Of a stretch of DNA of 64,000 nt, positions 43,366 to 52,852 are shown in pieces. A program made the position numbers and the translations under genes. Under the pieces are notes generated by a model that was not told where the DNA came from, did no database searches, and worked only from the letters and a program-made list of their open reading frames with translations. The DNA comes from JADJSS01 sp964490845. GTDB taxonomy: Bacteria; Bacteroidota; Bacteroidia; Chitinophagales; JADIYW01. Numbering within the stretch: position 1 is the first letter of the stretch; each line of letters starts with the position of its first letter. The stretch spans positions 496,001 to 560,000 of the forward strand of contig CAZBED010000001.1 in the NCBI GenBank assembly GCA_964490845.1. The letters are read 5' to 3'.

Positions 43366-44886
43366 ATGAGTAGTAAAATAAGAGTTCGTTTTGCACCAAG
43401 TCCAACCGGTCCGCTTCATCTGGGCGGTGTCCGTACCGCTTTGTATAATTATCTGTTTGCCAAAAACAAAGGCGGTGATTTTATTTTACGCATAGAAGAT
43501 ACTGACCAGAACCGATTTGTTCCGGGTGCGGAGCAATACATTATGGATACCTTAGCCTGGACAGGCATCACTCTCGATGAAGGCATCAACGAAGGCGGCA
43601 ACTACGGCCCTTACCGGCAAAGTGACCGCAAACATTTATACAAACAGTTTGCCGACCAGTTGCTGGAAAAAGGCAATGCCTATATAGCCTTTGATACGGC
43701 GGAAGAACTGGAAGCAGAACGGGAACGGCAAAAGACAAAAGGTAATCCTACCTTTTCCTATAATGTCGCTACCCGTTTGGAAATGAAAAACAGTTTATCG
43801 CTGCCACAGGAAGAAGTAAAAAATCGGCTGGAAAACGGCGACCCTTATGTCGTTCGGATAAAAGTTCCGGAAGATGAATCCATACACATCTCCGATATCA
43901 TCCGCGGTTCGGTGGTGTTCCACTCGTCTCAGCTGGACGACAAAGTGATGTTTAAGAGTGATGGCATGCCCACCTATCACCTCGCCAATGTGGTGGATGA
44001 CCACCTGATGAAAATCAGCCATGTGATTCGTGGGGAAGAATGGCTGCCATCCACACCGATACATGTATTATTGTACCGTTTTTTGGGATGGGAAAGCACG
44101 ATGCCGGAATTTGCACATCTGCCCCTGATATTAAAACCGGACGGCAATGGTAAATTATCCAAACGAGACGGAGCAAGACTGGGCATTCCCATATTTCCGC
44201 TCAACTGGACGGATGCTGAAACGGGCGAACTTAACGCGGGATTTAAAGAACGCGGATTCCTGCCGGAGGCATTTGTCAATATACTCGCATTTCTTGGATG
44301 GAACCCAGGAACGGAACAGGAAATTTTTTCACTGGAAGAAATGACTGAATTATTCAGCCTCGAAAAGCTACATAAGGCCGGCGCTAAATTCGATTTTGAA
44401 AAAGCCAAATGGTTCAATGCGGAATACATCAAAAAATTATCGGATTATGACATCGCGGATTGGTTAAAAAGGAATAACCCTGAAAAATACGAAACCATCA
44501 ATATGGACTATTTATCCAAAGCAGTGGGATTAGTGAAAGACAGGCTGGTATTTCTGAATGACGTAAATAATTTTTCGTACTTATTCAGTGCACCCCAACA
44601 CTATGACGAAACTGTATTATCCAAACTGAGCGCGATAAAAGATACCTTCCAGGCTGATGCCTTCTCAGCTGCATTAAACGCTATATCAGACTTTAAGAGA
44701 GAACAAATCGAAATTGCCTTGAAAGAATTTGGGGCAGTCAATAACATAAAAACGGGAGACTTGATGAAATTTTTACGGGTAAGTCTCGTTGGCGAATTAT
44801 CTGGGCCCGGTATTCCGGACCTTATTGGTTTGCTGGGTAAAAGTGAAACCGTAAAAAGAGCAACGCATTGTTTTAGTCAAATATAA
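43366..44886 (+). CDS. gltX: Glutamate-tRNA ligase
   Basis: A 506-residue class I aminoacyl-tRNA synthetase charging tRNA-Glu. RFAPSPTGPLHLGGVRTALY carries the HIGH-type motif, RIEDTDQNR binds substrate, and KLSKRDGARLG is the KMSKS motif. The anticodon-binding helical domain follows. The discriminating arginine region and length fit a standard bacterial GluRS. glnS follows after 30 bases, probably in one transcript. A -7-like sequence with one mismatch (TAACTTTA, 43314-43321) lies upstream. Confidence 0.95.
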   Translation: MSSKIRVRFAPSPTGPLHLGGVRTALYNYLFAKNKGGDFILRIEDTDQNRFVPGAEQYIMDTLAWTGITLDEGINEGGNYGPYRQSDRKHLYKQFADQLLEKGNAYIAFDTAEELEAERERQKTKGNPTFSYNVATRLEMKNSLSLPQEEVKNRLENGDPYVVRIKVPEDESIHISDIIRGSVVFHSSQLDDKVMFKSDGMPTYHLANVVDDHLMKISHVIRGEEWLPSTPIHVLLYRFLGWESTMPEFAHLPLILKPDGNGKLSKRDGARLGIPIFPLNWTDAETGELNAGFKERGFLPEAFVNILAFLGWNPGTEQEIFSLEEMTELFSLEKLHKAGAKFDFEKAKWFNAEYIKKLSDYDIADWLKRNNPEKYETINMDYLSKAVGLVKDRLVFLNDVNNFSYLFSAPQHYDETVLSKLSAIKDTFQADAFSAALNAISDFKREQIEIALKEFGAVNNIKTGDLMKFLRVSLVGELSGPGIPDLIGLLGKSETVKRATHCFSQI

Positions 44887-44916
44887 AGAAGCCACCTCGA
44901 GTACAAAAGAGAAAAA

Positions 44917-46578
44917 ATGGAAACACCAACCGGAGAAAATAAGTCACTCAATTTTATCGAAGAAATCATTGATAATGATTTAAATGAAGGAAAATACGAT
45001 TCTATCCTGACCCGTTTTCCGCCGGAGCCAAACGGCTACCTGCACATGGGGCATGCATCTTCCATTTGCTTAAATTTCGGGGTAGCTAAAAAATTTGGCG
45101 GAAAAACCAACCTCCGGTTCGACGATACCAATCCCGTTACAGAAGACACCGAATATGTGGAGAGCATCATGGAGGATGTGAAGTGGCTGGGCTTTGAGTG
45201 GGCGAATGTTTTTTATGCCAGCGACTATTTCGACCAGTTATATGCATTCGCCGTACAGCTCATTCGCCAGGGGGATGCGTACATTTGCGATTTATCGGCG
45301 GAAGAAATCGCCACTCAAAAGGGCTCGCCAACAGAGCCGGGGAAAAACAGCCCATACAGAGACAGAAGCCCAGAAGAAAACCTGGATTTATTCGCCCGCA
45401 TGAAAGCCGGTGAATTTGCAGAAGGCGCAAAAACGCTGCGAGCAAAAATTGACATGGCTTCGCCGAACATGCTGATGCGTGACCCTCTTCTTTATCGCAT
45501 TAAATTTGCTCATCACCACCGCACCGGCGACAAGTGGTGTATTTATCCGATGTACGATTTTGCGCACGGACAAAGTGACTCCATTGAAAAGATTACACAT
45601 TCCATCTGTACGCTGGAGTTTGTTCCGCACCGCGAACTGTACGACTGGTGCATCGAAAGGTTAGGCATCTATCCATCCAGGCAGTATGAATTCGCCCGCT
45701 TAAACGTAAACTATACGGTCATGAGCAAACGCAAGCTGCTGCAACTCGTAAACGAACAGCACGTCACAGGCTGGGATGACCCGCGTATGCCGACTATCTC
45801 GGGAATGCGCCGACGCGGTTTTACCCCGGGCGCTATCCGCGAATTTTGCGATAGAGTCGGCATTGCCAAACGGGAGAAGGTAAATGATATCTCTCTGCTC
45901 GAGTTTTGTGTGCGCGAAGAGCTCAACAAAATAGCGCTGCGCCGCATGGTGGTATTTGACCCTGTGAAAGTGGTGATTGATAATTTTAACGATGCCGACA
46001 TTTCTTTAGAGATAGAAAACAACCCCGAGGATGAAACCACCGGTTTCCGCTCTGTGAAATTCGGAAAAGAAATCTACATCGAACGGGAGGATTTTATGGA
46101 AAACCCGCCGAAGAAATTTTTTCGAATGGCGATTGGCCAGCATGTCCGCCTGAAAGGAGCTTTCATCGTGTTGTGTACTTCCGTTGAGAAAGATGAAACC
46201 GGGACGATTACCTGCATCCATTGTGATTATCTGCCGGACAGTAGGAGCGGCAATGACACATCGGGCATTAAAGCGCAGGGAACCTTACACTGGGTAAATT
46301 CAAAGGATGCGCTTCCGGTGGAAATCCGAGAATACGACCGATTATTTAAAGTAGAGAATCCCAATGCGGAAGAGGGAGACTTCAAAGACTATATCAACGA
46401 ACACAGTTTGCATGTCATTCCGACGGCTTATGCCGAGCCGGCATTGAAAGATGCGACCACGGAACATCATTTTCAGTTTTTGCGCAAAGGCTATTTTTAT
46501 CCTGATAAAAACTCTACTGCGGATAAAATTATTTTCAACAAGACAGTTGGACTAAAGGACAGCTGGGTGAAGAAATAG
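44917..46578 (+). CDS. glnS: Glutamine-tRNA ligase
   Basis: A 553-residue GlnRS, the class I synthetase charging tRNA-Gln directly. RFPPEPNGYLHMGHASSI contains the HIGH motif, FDDTNP replaces the GluRS equivalent, and VMSKRKL is the KMSKS motif. The C-terminal beta-barrel anticodon-binding domains are complete (KGYFYPDK near the end is typical). Its presence means Gln-tRNA need not be made through a GatCAB amidotransferase. It lies 30 bases downstream of gltX. Confidence 0.95.
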   Translation: METPTGENKSLNFIEEIIDNDLNEGKYDSILTRFPPEPNGYLHMGHASSICLNFGVAKKFGGKTNLRFDDTNPVTEDTEYVESIMEDVKWLGFEWANVFYASDYFDQLYAFAVQLIRQGDAYICDLSAEEIATQKGSPTEPGKNSPYRDRSPEENLDLFARMKAGEFAEGAKTLRAKIDMASPNMLMRDPLLYRIKFAHHHRTGDKWCIYPMYDFAHGQSDSIEKITHSICTLEFVPHRELYDWCIERLGIYPSRQYEFARLNVNYTVMSKRKLLQLVNEQHVTGWDDPRMPTISGMRRRGFTPGAIREFCDRVGIAKREKVNDISLLEFCVREELNKIALRRMVVFDPVKVVIDNFNDADISLEIENNPEDETTGFRSVKFGKEIYIEREDFMENPPKKFFRMAIGQHVRLKGAFIVLCTSVEKDETGTITCIHCDYLPDSRSGNDTSGIKAQGTLHWVNSKDALPVEIREYDRLFKVENPNAEEGDFKDYINEHSLHVIPTAYAEPALKDATTEHHFQFLRKGYFYPDKNSTADKIIFNKTVGLKDSWVKK

Positions 46579-46595
46579 GTTTTCTTTCTTATTCA

Positions 46596-47420
46596 TCAGT
46601 CAAAATACCCTATTACATATGTCCTGAATGGAACCGTATTCGATTGCAGGGTATTAAAGACATTCATGGTTATCACCCTGTTTTGTGTGTCAAATGTATA
46701 AGTATAACTGAAGCGGAATTTCGGCGGAGTTGTTTGTGTAACCAGTATGGAATAAAAAGTATTCCAGTTGCCAATAAGATTGGGATGTGAAGCATAGGGA
46801 AAAATTCCGCTCTGCTGTACCAAAAACATCGGATTTAAGTCTTTAAAACTCAATCCATCCGACAATGGAAATGTAAAGAACTGTTCCGGAAGATTTGCCT
46901 GTGGAGCCAGTGATGAATATGAAGCAGTATCTGAACCAATCTGTACACAGGTATTAAAAAGGCCACAAGTATAGGGTCTGGACTGACGGAAAATGGTAAC
47001 CTTATTATCTATATAAATTACATTATCGTAAAACAGTGAAACCCCCGATTCCGTATACCGACAGGAATCCAGTTGCCCTACAGCCGTTCTGAAAAATCTT
47101 CGTTGCAGTATTTGATGCTGCTTAATTGAATCAATAAAATTGACGGATGAAAAATAAATGCGAAAAGTATCTCTGTAAGATGGCTTTACCATCTCTACAT
47201 CCACCTGATTCGCTGAGTAGTATAACCTGGCATATGCCTCTCCGTGTTTGTTCACTGCGGAGAGCTGGTTTCCCGAGTAACTGAACTCATACGATACTGT
47301 ATCTCCTAAACTGATTATCGTTAATGTTCTGATTTTCTGATTAACCACGTGTGGGCCAGACGGGTCACAGCCGACAATCAAGACAGCGTACAGCAATAAA
47401 ATGTAACCAATAATCTTCAT
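46596..47420 (-). CDS. Lipoprotein of unknown function
   Basis: A 274-residue predicted lipoprotein: MKIIGYILLLYAVLIVGCDP has a lipobox (IVGC) with Cys18. The rest is strand-rich with YEFSYSGNQLSAV and ARLYYSANQVDVEM, and YTYTFDTQNRVITM near the end, repeats of about 20 residues resembling the YD/RHS-like strands found in Bacteroidetes DUF4595-type lipoproteins. I do not assign a role. It converges with glnS, with 17 bases between stops and no clear terminator. Confidence 0.6.
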   Translation of the reverse strand: MKIIGYILLLYAVLIVGCDPSGPHVVNQKIRTLTIISLGDTVSYEFSYSGNQLSAVNKHGEAYARLYYSANQVDVEMVKPSYRDTFRIYFSSVNFIDSIKQHQILQRRFFRTAVGQLDSCRYTESGVSLFYDNVIYIDNKVTIFRQSRPYTCGLFNTCVQIGSDTASYSSLAPQANLPEQFFTFPLSDGLSFKDLNPMFLVQQSGIFPYASHPNLIGNWNTFYSILVTQTTPPKFRFSYTYTFDTQNRVITMNVFNTLQSNTVPFRTYVIGYFD

Positions 47421-47558
47421 AATCTCAGATTTACCATTAAAAGTAATGAAATATCAAGAAAGACGCCTGATTATAACATTCATTTATTGTAATACATTTC
47501 GTATAGTGAGGCTAGGCTTAGGAAAATTTGTTATTCAAATGATCAGTCATTCCATATG

Positions 47559-48059
47559 TCAGACTGATTTTTTCTTAACGGGAAACGCTGGTGTGATTAA
47601 TTTCACCACACAATCCTTTTTTATATTCAAAACAGGCGGTCGTTGCTGAATATAATCTTCAGGGTATAATAAATAAACGGCAACCTTACACATACGCCAG
47701 GGTTGAGCATCTGCATTAACTTTAACTATATCACAGTAAATAGGAACCCCTGCATTGAACAGATAGCAGTACAGTTCATTATCATTCATAGGAAGGTATC
47801 CAATTTTTTCACCGTTATAATACAATGCCATTGCCTTATCGTCATGTTGATTTTCGGCTTCATGCAATATATCCACCGCATCATCCACGCTCATATCTGA
47901 AACCAGCTCAAGCCCTTTATAATATCTAAATCCCGCCACATAAGTAGAATATATCTGTACCGCATTGTATCGCTTCCCCTTGACAAAAAACTGAACCGGG
48001 ACCGACAACAGCATACCGCTTTTCAAGACAGACTTAATAAAATCGGCTCTTGTTAACAT
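47559..48059 (-). CDS. HIRAN domain protein with secretion-like N-terminus
   Basis: A 166-residue protein with a HIRAN domain from about residue 37 to 120: YVAGFRYYKGLELVSDM, ILHEAENQHDDKAMALYYNG and KIGYLPMNDNELYC are the classic blocks. In eukaryotic HLTF this fold holds single-stranded 3' DNA ends. Unlike those, this is a stand-alone domain preceded by TRADFIKSVLKSGMLLSVPV, which looks like a Tat-type leader lacking the second arginine, or a membrane anchor. Role unknown. It follows downstream of no obvious partner; the 48131-49456 gene is 71 bases upstream on the same strand. Confidence 0.72.
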   Translation of the reverse strand: MLTRADFIKSVLKSGMLLSVPVQFFVKGKRYNAVQIYSTYVAGFRYYKGLELVSDMSVDDAVDILHEAENQHDDKAMALYYNGEKIGYLPMNDNELYCYLFNAGVPIYCDIVKVNADAQPWRMCKVAVYLLYPEDYIQQRPPVLNIKKDCVVKLITPAFPVKKKSV

Positions 48060-48130
48060 AACTATATTACACTTTTTGCAGTCAGTAATTTTTTAAGAAT
48101 TTATGCCGGGCAACACCGTGTACACAACAT

Positions 48131-49456
48131 TTATTTCTCCACAATGGCATAAATCGCATTCATAATCTTCTCGAGATTGGCCGGATAGCCTACCCAGTTT
48201 TTTTCTGATTTCGGAGCAAACAAGGCTATATCCACTTTATTCTTACGTTGTCCTACTGTTACGGAGATATCCATGGGGACCGGCTGCGGCGATTTAACGA
48301 AACGTGCGTTGCAGGCAGCATCATTGTCGGCACAATCATATTCTTCCTTGAAATCGAAGAAATCCATATCTACAATATACTGGGCAAGTTTGGTCAACTC
48401 ATCGCGTGAAATCTTTTTTTCCATACGTTGAACCCCTTCATTTTTGGTTTTATATTCGCGTTGTACGACACCGGTATGCAAAATGGAAATACGGTCATAT
48501 ATTTTTGAATCATTAGTCACCAGCGTACCGCCTCCGTTGACATAAATATCAATGTAATCCCCCGGGTTAATCACCACCGGCACTTTTATATTCAGGGATT
48601 TCATGATACTGTCCAGTTTTCTCTTATTTGCCAGATGCAAAGAATCCGCCTCCTTGTTGTATTGCGCGTAGGTTTCTTTAATGAAAGCATCGTCTTTGCC
48701 TATATTGGTGTTATTGGGCTTCCTGTTAACCGGGATTTCATCCTCTATCTGTGCTTTTGATTTAGGCATCGGTTCGTCACGTCGGTTATAACTGGCATTT
48801 TTATTAATTACCGGAGACGTTTCAAAACTGAACTCCCGCAGTTTTTTGGTGGTATCTATGTTGTATTTTTTTGAAGGTTCCGAAACCACGGATGCGGGTG
48901 CCTCATTTATTTTCTTTCCCTTTATAATCGGCTGGGTGGAAAAATCTTCTGTCTTTGTAGACGGCTTAACTTCTTCCTTCTTTTTTACGGGTTCTTTTAC
49001 TTTTGTTTCCGGAGCGGGTGGAATTACTTTTGATTTAACATCCTCCTTCACCTTTGTTATGTCTTTTATCTTGACCGTATCTTTTGTTGTTTTGGTAATA
49101 GCGGCCGGAATGGCCTCTTTAGGTGTACCTGCTTCTTCTTTGGTTTTGTTTGTGGTTTTATTACTATAGGTAGCTCCTTTTACGACCGGCTTAGTCGAAA
49201 ATATCTCCAAGTTGGTTGTATCAATTTTTTTGGCATTAGGGTTCAGGTTTTTTTCTTTGATGTCTATTGATTTTATTTTTTCTTTTTCCAGTGCGTTCAA
49301 ATCCTTGGTGACATTACCGGTCTTACCGTTACCCTGTGCCGTTTTTTCCCATAATGCATCAAATTCCTTTACCGAACTTGGGTTTTGCGCATTCACATTC
49401 GCAAAAAAGAACATCAAAACCAAGAGGGAGTTTATCGTTAAAAATAACTTTTTCAT
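48131..49456 (-). CDS. Exported Lys/Thr/Pro-rich repeat protein with C-terminal domain
   Basis: A 441-residue exported protein. Signal peptide MKKLFLTINSLLVLMFFF to VNAQ; the frame allows an ATG 15 bases earlier (49471). Residues about 25-270 are low-complexity and charged (Lys, Thr, Pro, Glu) and contain three related motifs, FSTKPVVKG at about 86-94, FSTQPIIKG at 172-180 and FETSPVINK at 211-219. The C-terminal 150 residues are folded: INPGDYIDIYVNGGGTLV, YDRISILHTGVVQREY, YIVDMDFFDFKEEYDC, VTVGQRKNKVDIALF, similar in layout to DUF6438-like domains. It follows pcm by 23 bases and probably shares its transcript. Function unknown. Confidence 0.6.
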   Translation of the reverse strand: MKKLFLTINSLLVLMFFFANVNAQNPSSVKEFDALWEKTAQGNGKTGNVTKDLNALEKEKIKSIDIKEKNLNPNAKKIDTTNLEIFSTKPVVKGATYSNKTTNKTKEEAGTPKEAIPAAITKTTKDTVKIKDITKVKEDVKSKVIPPAPETKVKEPVKKKEEVKPSTKTEDFSTQPIIKGKKINEAPASVVSEPSKKYNIDTTKKLREFSFETSPVINKNASYNRRDEPMPKSKAQIEDEIPVNRKPNNTNIGKDDAFIKETYAQYNKEADSLHLANKRKLDSIMKSLNIKVPVVINPGDYIDIYVNGGGTLVTNDSKIYDRISILHTGVVQREYKTKNEGVQRMEKKISRDELTKLAQYIVDMDFFDFKEEYDCADNDAACNARFVKSPQPVPMDISVTVGQRKNKVDIALFAPKSEKNWVGYPANLEKIMNAIYAIVEK

Positions 49457-49479
49457 GATAACCGTTTTCATTTTAAATA

Positions 49480-50127
49480 TTAGTCTTCAATACCTTTTAA
49501 CATCGGTACAAAAGTAAAATAATCAAACGTTTCTTTTTCAAATTCATTATTATCCAATCGTTTAATCCTTATCATTTGTTGTGTATCCCCCTCACCGAAC
49601 GGAATTACCATAAGTCCGCCAATTTTCAACTGTTTCAGAAGTTCTTTCGGAATTTCAGGAGCAGCTGCGGTAATCAGGATTTTATCAAAAGGTGCTTCAG
49701 CCGGCAACCCTTTAAACCCATCGCCAAAATAAGTTTTCACCTTACCATACCCCAAACCCTCCAGCAATTTCTTCGCTTTCAGGGATAACGGCTGATGCCG
49801 TTCAATAGTATATACCTGCATACCCAATTCTGCCAATACCGCCGCCTGATAACCTGAACCGGTTCCAATTTCCAGTACCTTGTCTTCTTTTTGGAGTTCT
49901 AAAAGTTCTGTCTGATAGGCTACCGTAAACGGATTGGAAATGGTTTGTCCGCGGCCGATTGGAAATGGTTTATTTTCATAAGCATCATGTTCAAATGTAT
50001 GCTCCACAAAGAAATGCCTTGGAATCTTCTCAATAGCCTTTAATACAGGCTCGTTCTTTATCCCTAAATTCCGCAACTCACCGACTAATCGTTTCCTTAA
50101 TCCCTGATGTCTGTATGTATCCTGCAT
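49480..50127 (-). CDS. pcm: Protein-L-isoaspartate O-methyltransferase
   Basis: A 215-residue repair enzyme that methylates L-isoaspartyl residues in aged proteins using S-adenosylmethionine. GQTISNPFTVAYQTELLEL carries the catalytic serine region; VLEIGTGSGYQAAVLAEL at about 84-101 is motif I; VYTIERHQPL and YFGDGFKGLPAEAPFDKILI are the following motifs, and GGLMVIPFGE is near the end. Full family length, cytoplasmic. The 48131-49456 gene follows closely. On the minus strand TATTTTTG (50139-50132) ends five bases before the start, so a transcript from it would have almost no leader. Confidence 0.94.
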   Translation of the reverse strand: MQDTYRHQGLRKRLVGELRNLGIKNEPVLKAIEKIPRHFFVEHTFEHDAYENKPFPIGRGQTISNPFTVAYQTELLELQKEDKVLEIGTGSGYQAAVLAELGMQVYTIERHQPLSLKAKKLLEGLGYGKVKTYFGDGFKGLPAEAPFDKILITAAAPEIPKELLKQLKIGGLMVIPFGEGDTQQMIRIKRLDNNEFEKETFDYFTFVPMLKGIED

Positions 50128-50318
50128 AGCACAAAAATAGGTGCAAACAGAGTATTTAGAAAATAAATTCTATGCTAAAATGTTAATAACATTCCAGCTC
50201 TCAAAATACAGATTAACGATACCCTCTGAGTATAGACGGGCATCATGCCTGTTAAAAAAATTGGTTTGTTGTAATAAAAGTTATCTTTCCGCAACTAACT
50301 TGTGTAATTCTTTAAACT

Positions 50319-52748
50319 ATGAGAAATCTTTTAGTCCTTTTTTTATGCGTTATCATGCTTTCGTCTGTTGCAGGCAATGCTATCAAAGGAACGATAGCGG
50401 ATGAAAACAAGCGCCCGGTAGAGTTCGCCAATATCCTCCTGCACCAGCATGGCAATACGGATTTTCTGAATGGCGCAACAAGCGACAGCCTCGGACAATT
50501 TTCACTGGATGCCCTCAAGGATGGTAATTACTTTTTAGAAGTAGTCTATGTTGGGTACAAGACGGATACGATAACGGATATCCAGCTTGAAAACAATGCC
50601 ATAAAAGATGTAGGGGAAATCGCCTTAAAACTGGAAGAAAACACACTGAAAGGAGTGGAAATTTCCGCATCAAGGCCCACTATAGAACGTAAAGCGGACA
50701 GGATAGTATACAATGTAGAAAACAGCGCGAAATCGAGCGGCGAAAATGTGCTGGATTTATTACGTTCTGTTCCCTGCGTTACGGTAAACGGCAATGACCA
50801 GATACGCATCAACGGGAAAAGTGATGTTCAGGTAATCATTAACGGAAAAGTGGAAGTATTAAATACAGAGCAACTGGCAAACCTGTTAAAATCCATTCAA
50901 AGTTCAAACGTCAAAAAAATTGATGTAGTGAGCAATCCGTCCGCCCGTTACGATGCGGAATCAAAAGGCGGCGTACTGGAAATTCAGCTAAAATCGAGCC
51001 TGCAGACCGGTATGAACGGGTCTGTATATGCTAATTACCGCCAAAATGAATTTGCAAGTACTGAAATGGGTTTCAACATCAATGTGAATCACAAAAAATG
51101 GACATTAAGTACCAATTATAATTTCGGTTACAACAACAATTATCAGAAAAACACTTTTAAACGTGATTTCACAAGCGACAGCTCCATCATTCGTTTTGAT
51201 GAAAAAAGTTATGATAGAAATAAATTTATCAATCACTACGCCAACCTGAGCTTAAAATACAATATCAATGATAAAAACACGATTGGTATTGGCGGCGAAA
51301 TATTTCAATTTCATAATCCTCATACCGCCAATTCTCTTTTAAATGTATTCAACAATATTTCGATAAGTGAAAATCTGAATTCTATTCAGAAAACAATTAA
51401 TACCTCTTACGGCAAAGGCATTAACCCTTCCGCCAATTTTAATTTCAGAAGTGTACTGGATAGTATGGGCAGTACGCTGGAACTAACGTATGATTATACC
51501 TATTCATATTTATATACCAACAGCCATTTAGACATGGGATTCTATGATTCTACCGATTCAGAGAAGCCCATTCCACATGCCGATTTTATTCAAGACAACC
51601 CGTACATTGTTAATTTGCATACCGCCCGATTGAACTACAACAAACCGTTGAAAAAAGAACACAGTATTGAGTTGGGTGTAAAATTTACATGGACAACAAC
51701 TACCAATGACATACAATTTAAAAATCTGTCAGGTACAGAGTATGTGTTTGACAGCACCAAATCCAACAAATTTCAGTACATAGAAAATATTAATGCGCTA
51801 TTTTCCACCTGGAGCAAAAACTGGAAAAAAGGCTGGAGCACCAATTTAGGACTGCGAATAGAACAGACCAATACCAATCAGCGATCTTACACGTTAAACA
51901 AAATAACCAAAAGGCACTACGTTGACTTCTTTCCGAGTGTATTTATTCAGAAAAACATAAAGGACAAACACAGTATCAATTTAAATTTCAGCAGAAAAAT
52001 CAACCGTCCTGATTTCAATGACTTAAATCCTTTTCAGTTTTATCTGAGTCCGTATTCCATCTGGACCGGAAATGAAAACCTGAGGCCGCAGTATGCTAAT
52101 ATTACTGAATTCACCTACACTTACAAAAATGCCTACAGCTTTTTCATTGGCCATGAAAACCTGAATAACAACTACACCCATCTGATATTTCAGGATGACA
52201 GCACAAAAATTTCCACCTACAGGGCGTCGAATTTTAAAGTACGTAATAATCTGAATATAGGTGTCAATATCAATAAGGAGTTATTTAAGTGGTGGACCAT
52301 TTCCTATTCCGCGCAATACACCTTTTTTAAATACAATTCCATTGTCAACAACTCCCCGTTTATCGTCACCTCTCATAAATTCAATATTTCACTGGATAAT
52401 ACATTTATTTTACCTAAAGATTTTACGATAAATGTATTTGGGTTTTACACTTCGCCGCACTACGATGCAACTGATATTATGCAAAGCGATGGCATGTTGA
52501 ATATATCCGTTTCCAAGGCATTTTTTGACAAAAAGCTTCGTATCCGGTTAGCAGGCAATGATATCTTAGGCACTAAAAACATGTCTTACACGACTAACTT
52601 TTTTAATGTTAATTCCAAAACCACTAACCGATGGAGCTCCCGATTCTTCAGTTTAAGCGTCACCTATAATTTCCAGAAAGGGAAAAAGTTCCAGAATACC
52701 CGAATAAACAAGAGCAACGAAGAAGAAAAGAGCAGAATCGGCGGTTAA
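50319..52748 (+). CDS. TonB-dependent receptor-like outer membrane protein
   Basis: An 809-residue outer membrane barrel. After the signal peptide (MRNLLVLFLCVIMLSSVAG) comes a CarboxypepD_reg-like domain (KGTIADENKRPVEFANILL), then a plug-like domain around 130-230 (VIINGKVEVLNTEQLANLL, KIDVVSNPSARYDAESKGG) and a large C-terminal barrel of the OMP_b-brl_3 type ending FFSLSVTYNFQKGKKF. These take up or bind large ligands with TonB energy. No SusD-like partner lies next to it, so it is not a SusCD pair. The upstream gap (50128-50318) has a candidate promoter with one mismatch (TATCTTTC, 50282-50289). Confidence 0.88.
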   Translation: MRNLLVLFLCVIMLSSVAGNAIKGTIADENKRPVEFANILLHQHGNTDFLNGATSDSLGQFSLDALKDGNYFLEVVYVGYKTDTITDIQLENNAIKDVGEIALKLEENTLKGVEISASRPTIERKADRIVYNVENSAKSSGENVLDLLRSVPCVTVNGNDQIRINGKSDVQVIINGKVEVLNTEQLANLLKSIQSSNVKKIDVVSNPSARYDAESKGGVLEIQLKSSLQTGMNGSVYANYRQNEFASTEMGFNINVNHKKWTLSTNYNFGYNNNYQKNTFKRDFTSDSSIIRFDEKSYDRNKFINHYANLSLKYNINDKNTIGIGGEIFQFHNPHTANSLLNVFNNISISENLNSIQKTINTSYGKGINPSANFNFRSVLDSMGSTLELTYDYTYSYLYTNSHLDMGFYDSTDSEKPIPHADFIQDNPYIVNLHTARLNYNKPLKKEHSIELGVKFTWTTTTNDIQFKNLSGTEYVFDSTKSNKFQYIENINALFSTWSKNWKKGWSTNLGLRIEQTNTNQRSYTLNKITKRHYVDFFPSVFIQKNIKDKHSINLNFSRKINRPDFNDLNPFQFYLSPYSIWTGNENLRPQYANITEFTYTYKNAYSFFIGHENLNNNYTHLIFQDDSTKISTYRASNFKVRNNLNIGVNINKELFKWWTISYSAQYTFFKYNSIVNNSPFIVTSHKFNISLDNTFILPKDFTINVFGFYTSPHYDATDIMQSDGMLNISVSKAFFDKKLRIRLAGNDILGTKNMSYTTNFFNVNSKTTNRWSSRFFSLSVTYNFQKGKKFQNTRINKSNEEEKSRIGG

Positions 52749-52815
52749 AAATTTTAATGAAAAATCAGACGCTTTTAAAGTGCACAGATTCATCACAAAA
52801 CGGCTGACTTAAATT

Positions 52816-52823
52816 TATTTTTG
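52816..52823 (+). promoter_or_regulatory. -7-like element before the phosphohexomutase gene
   Basis: TATTTTTG matches TAnnTTTG and ends 29 bases before the start at 52853. No TTTG at the expected upstream distance. Confidence 0.35.
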
Positions 52824-52852
52824 TATTTTTAAAGCCTTAATTCACTTTAGAA

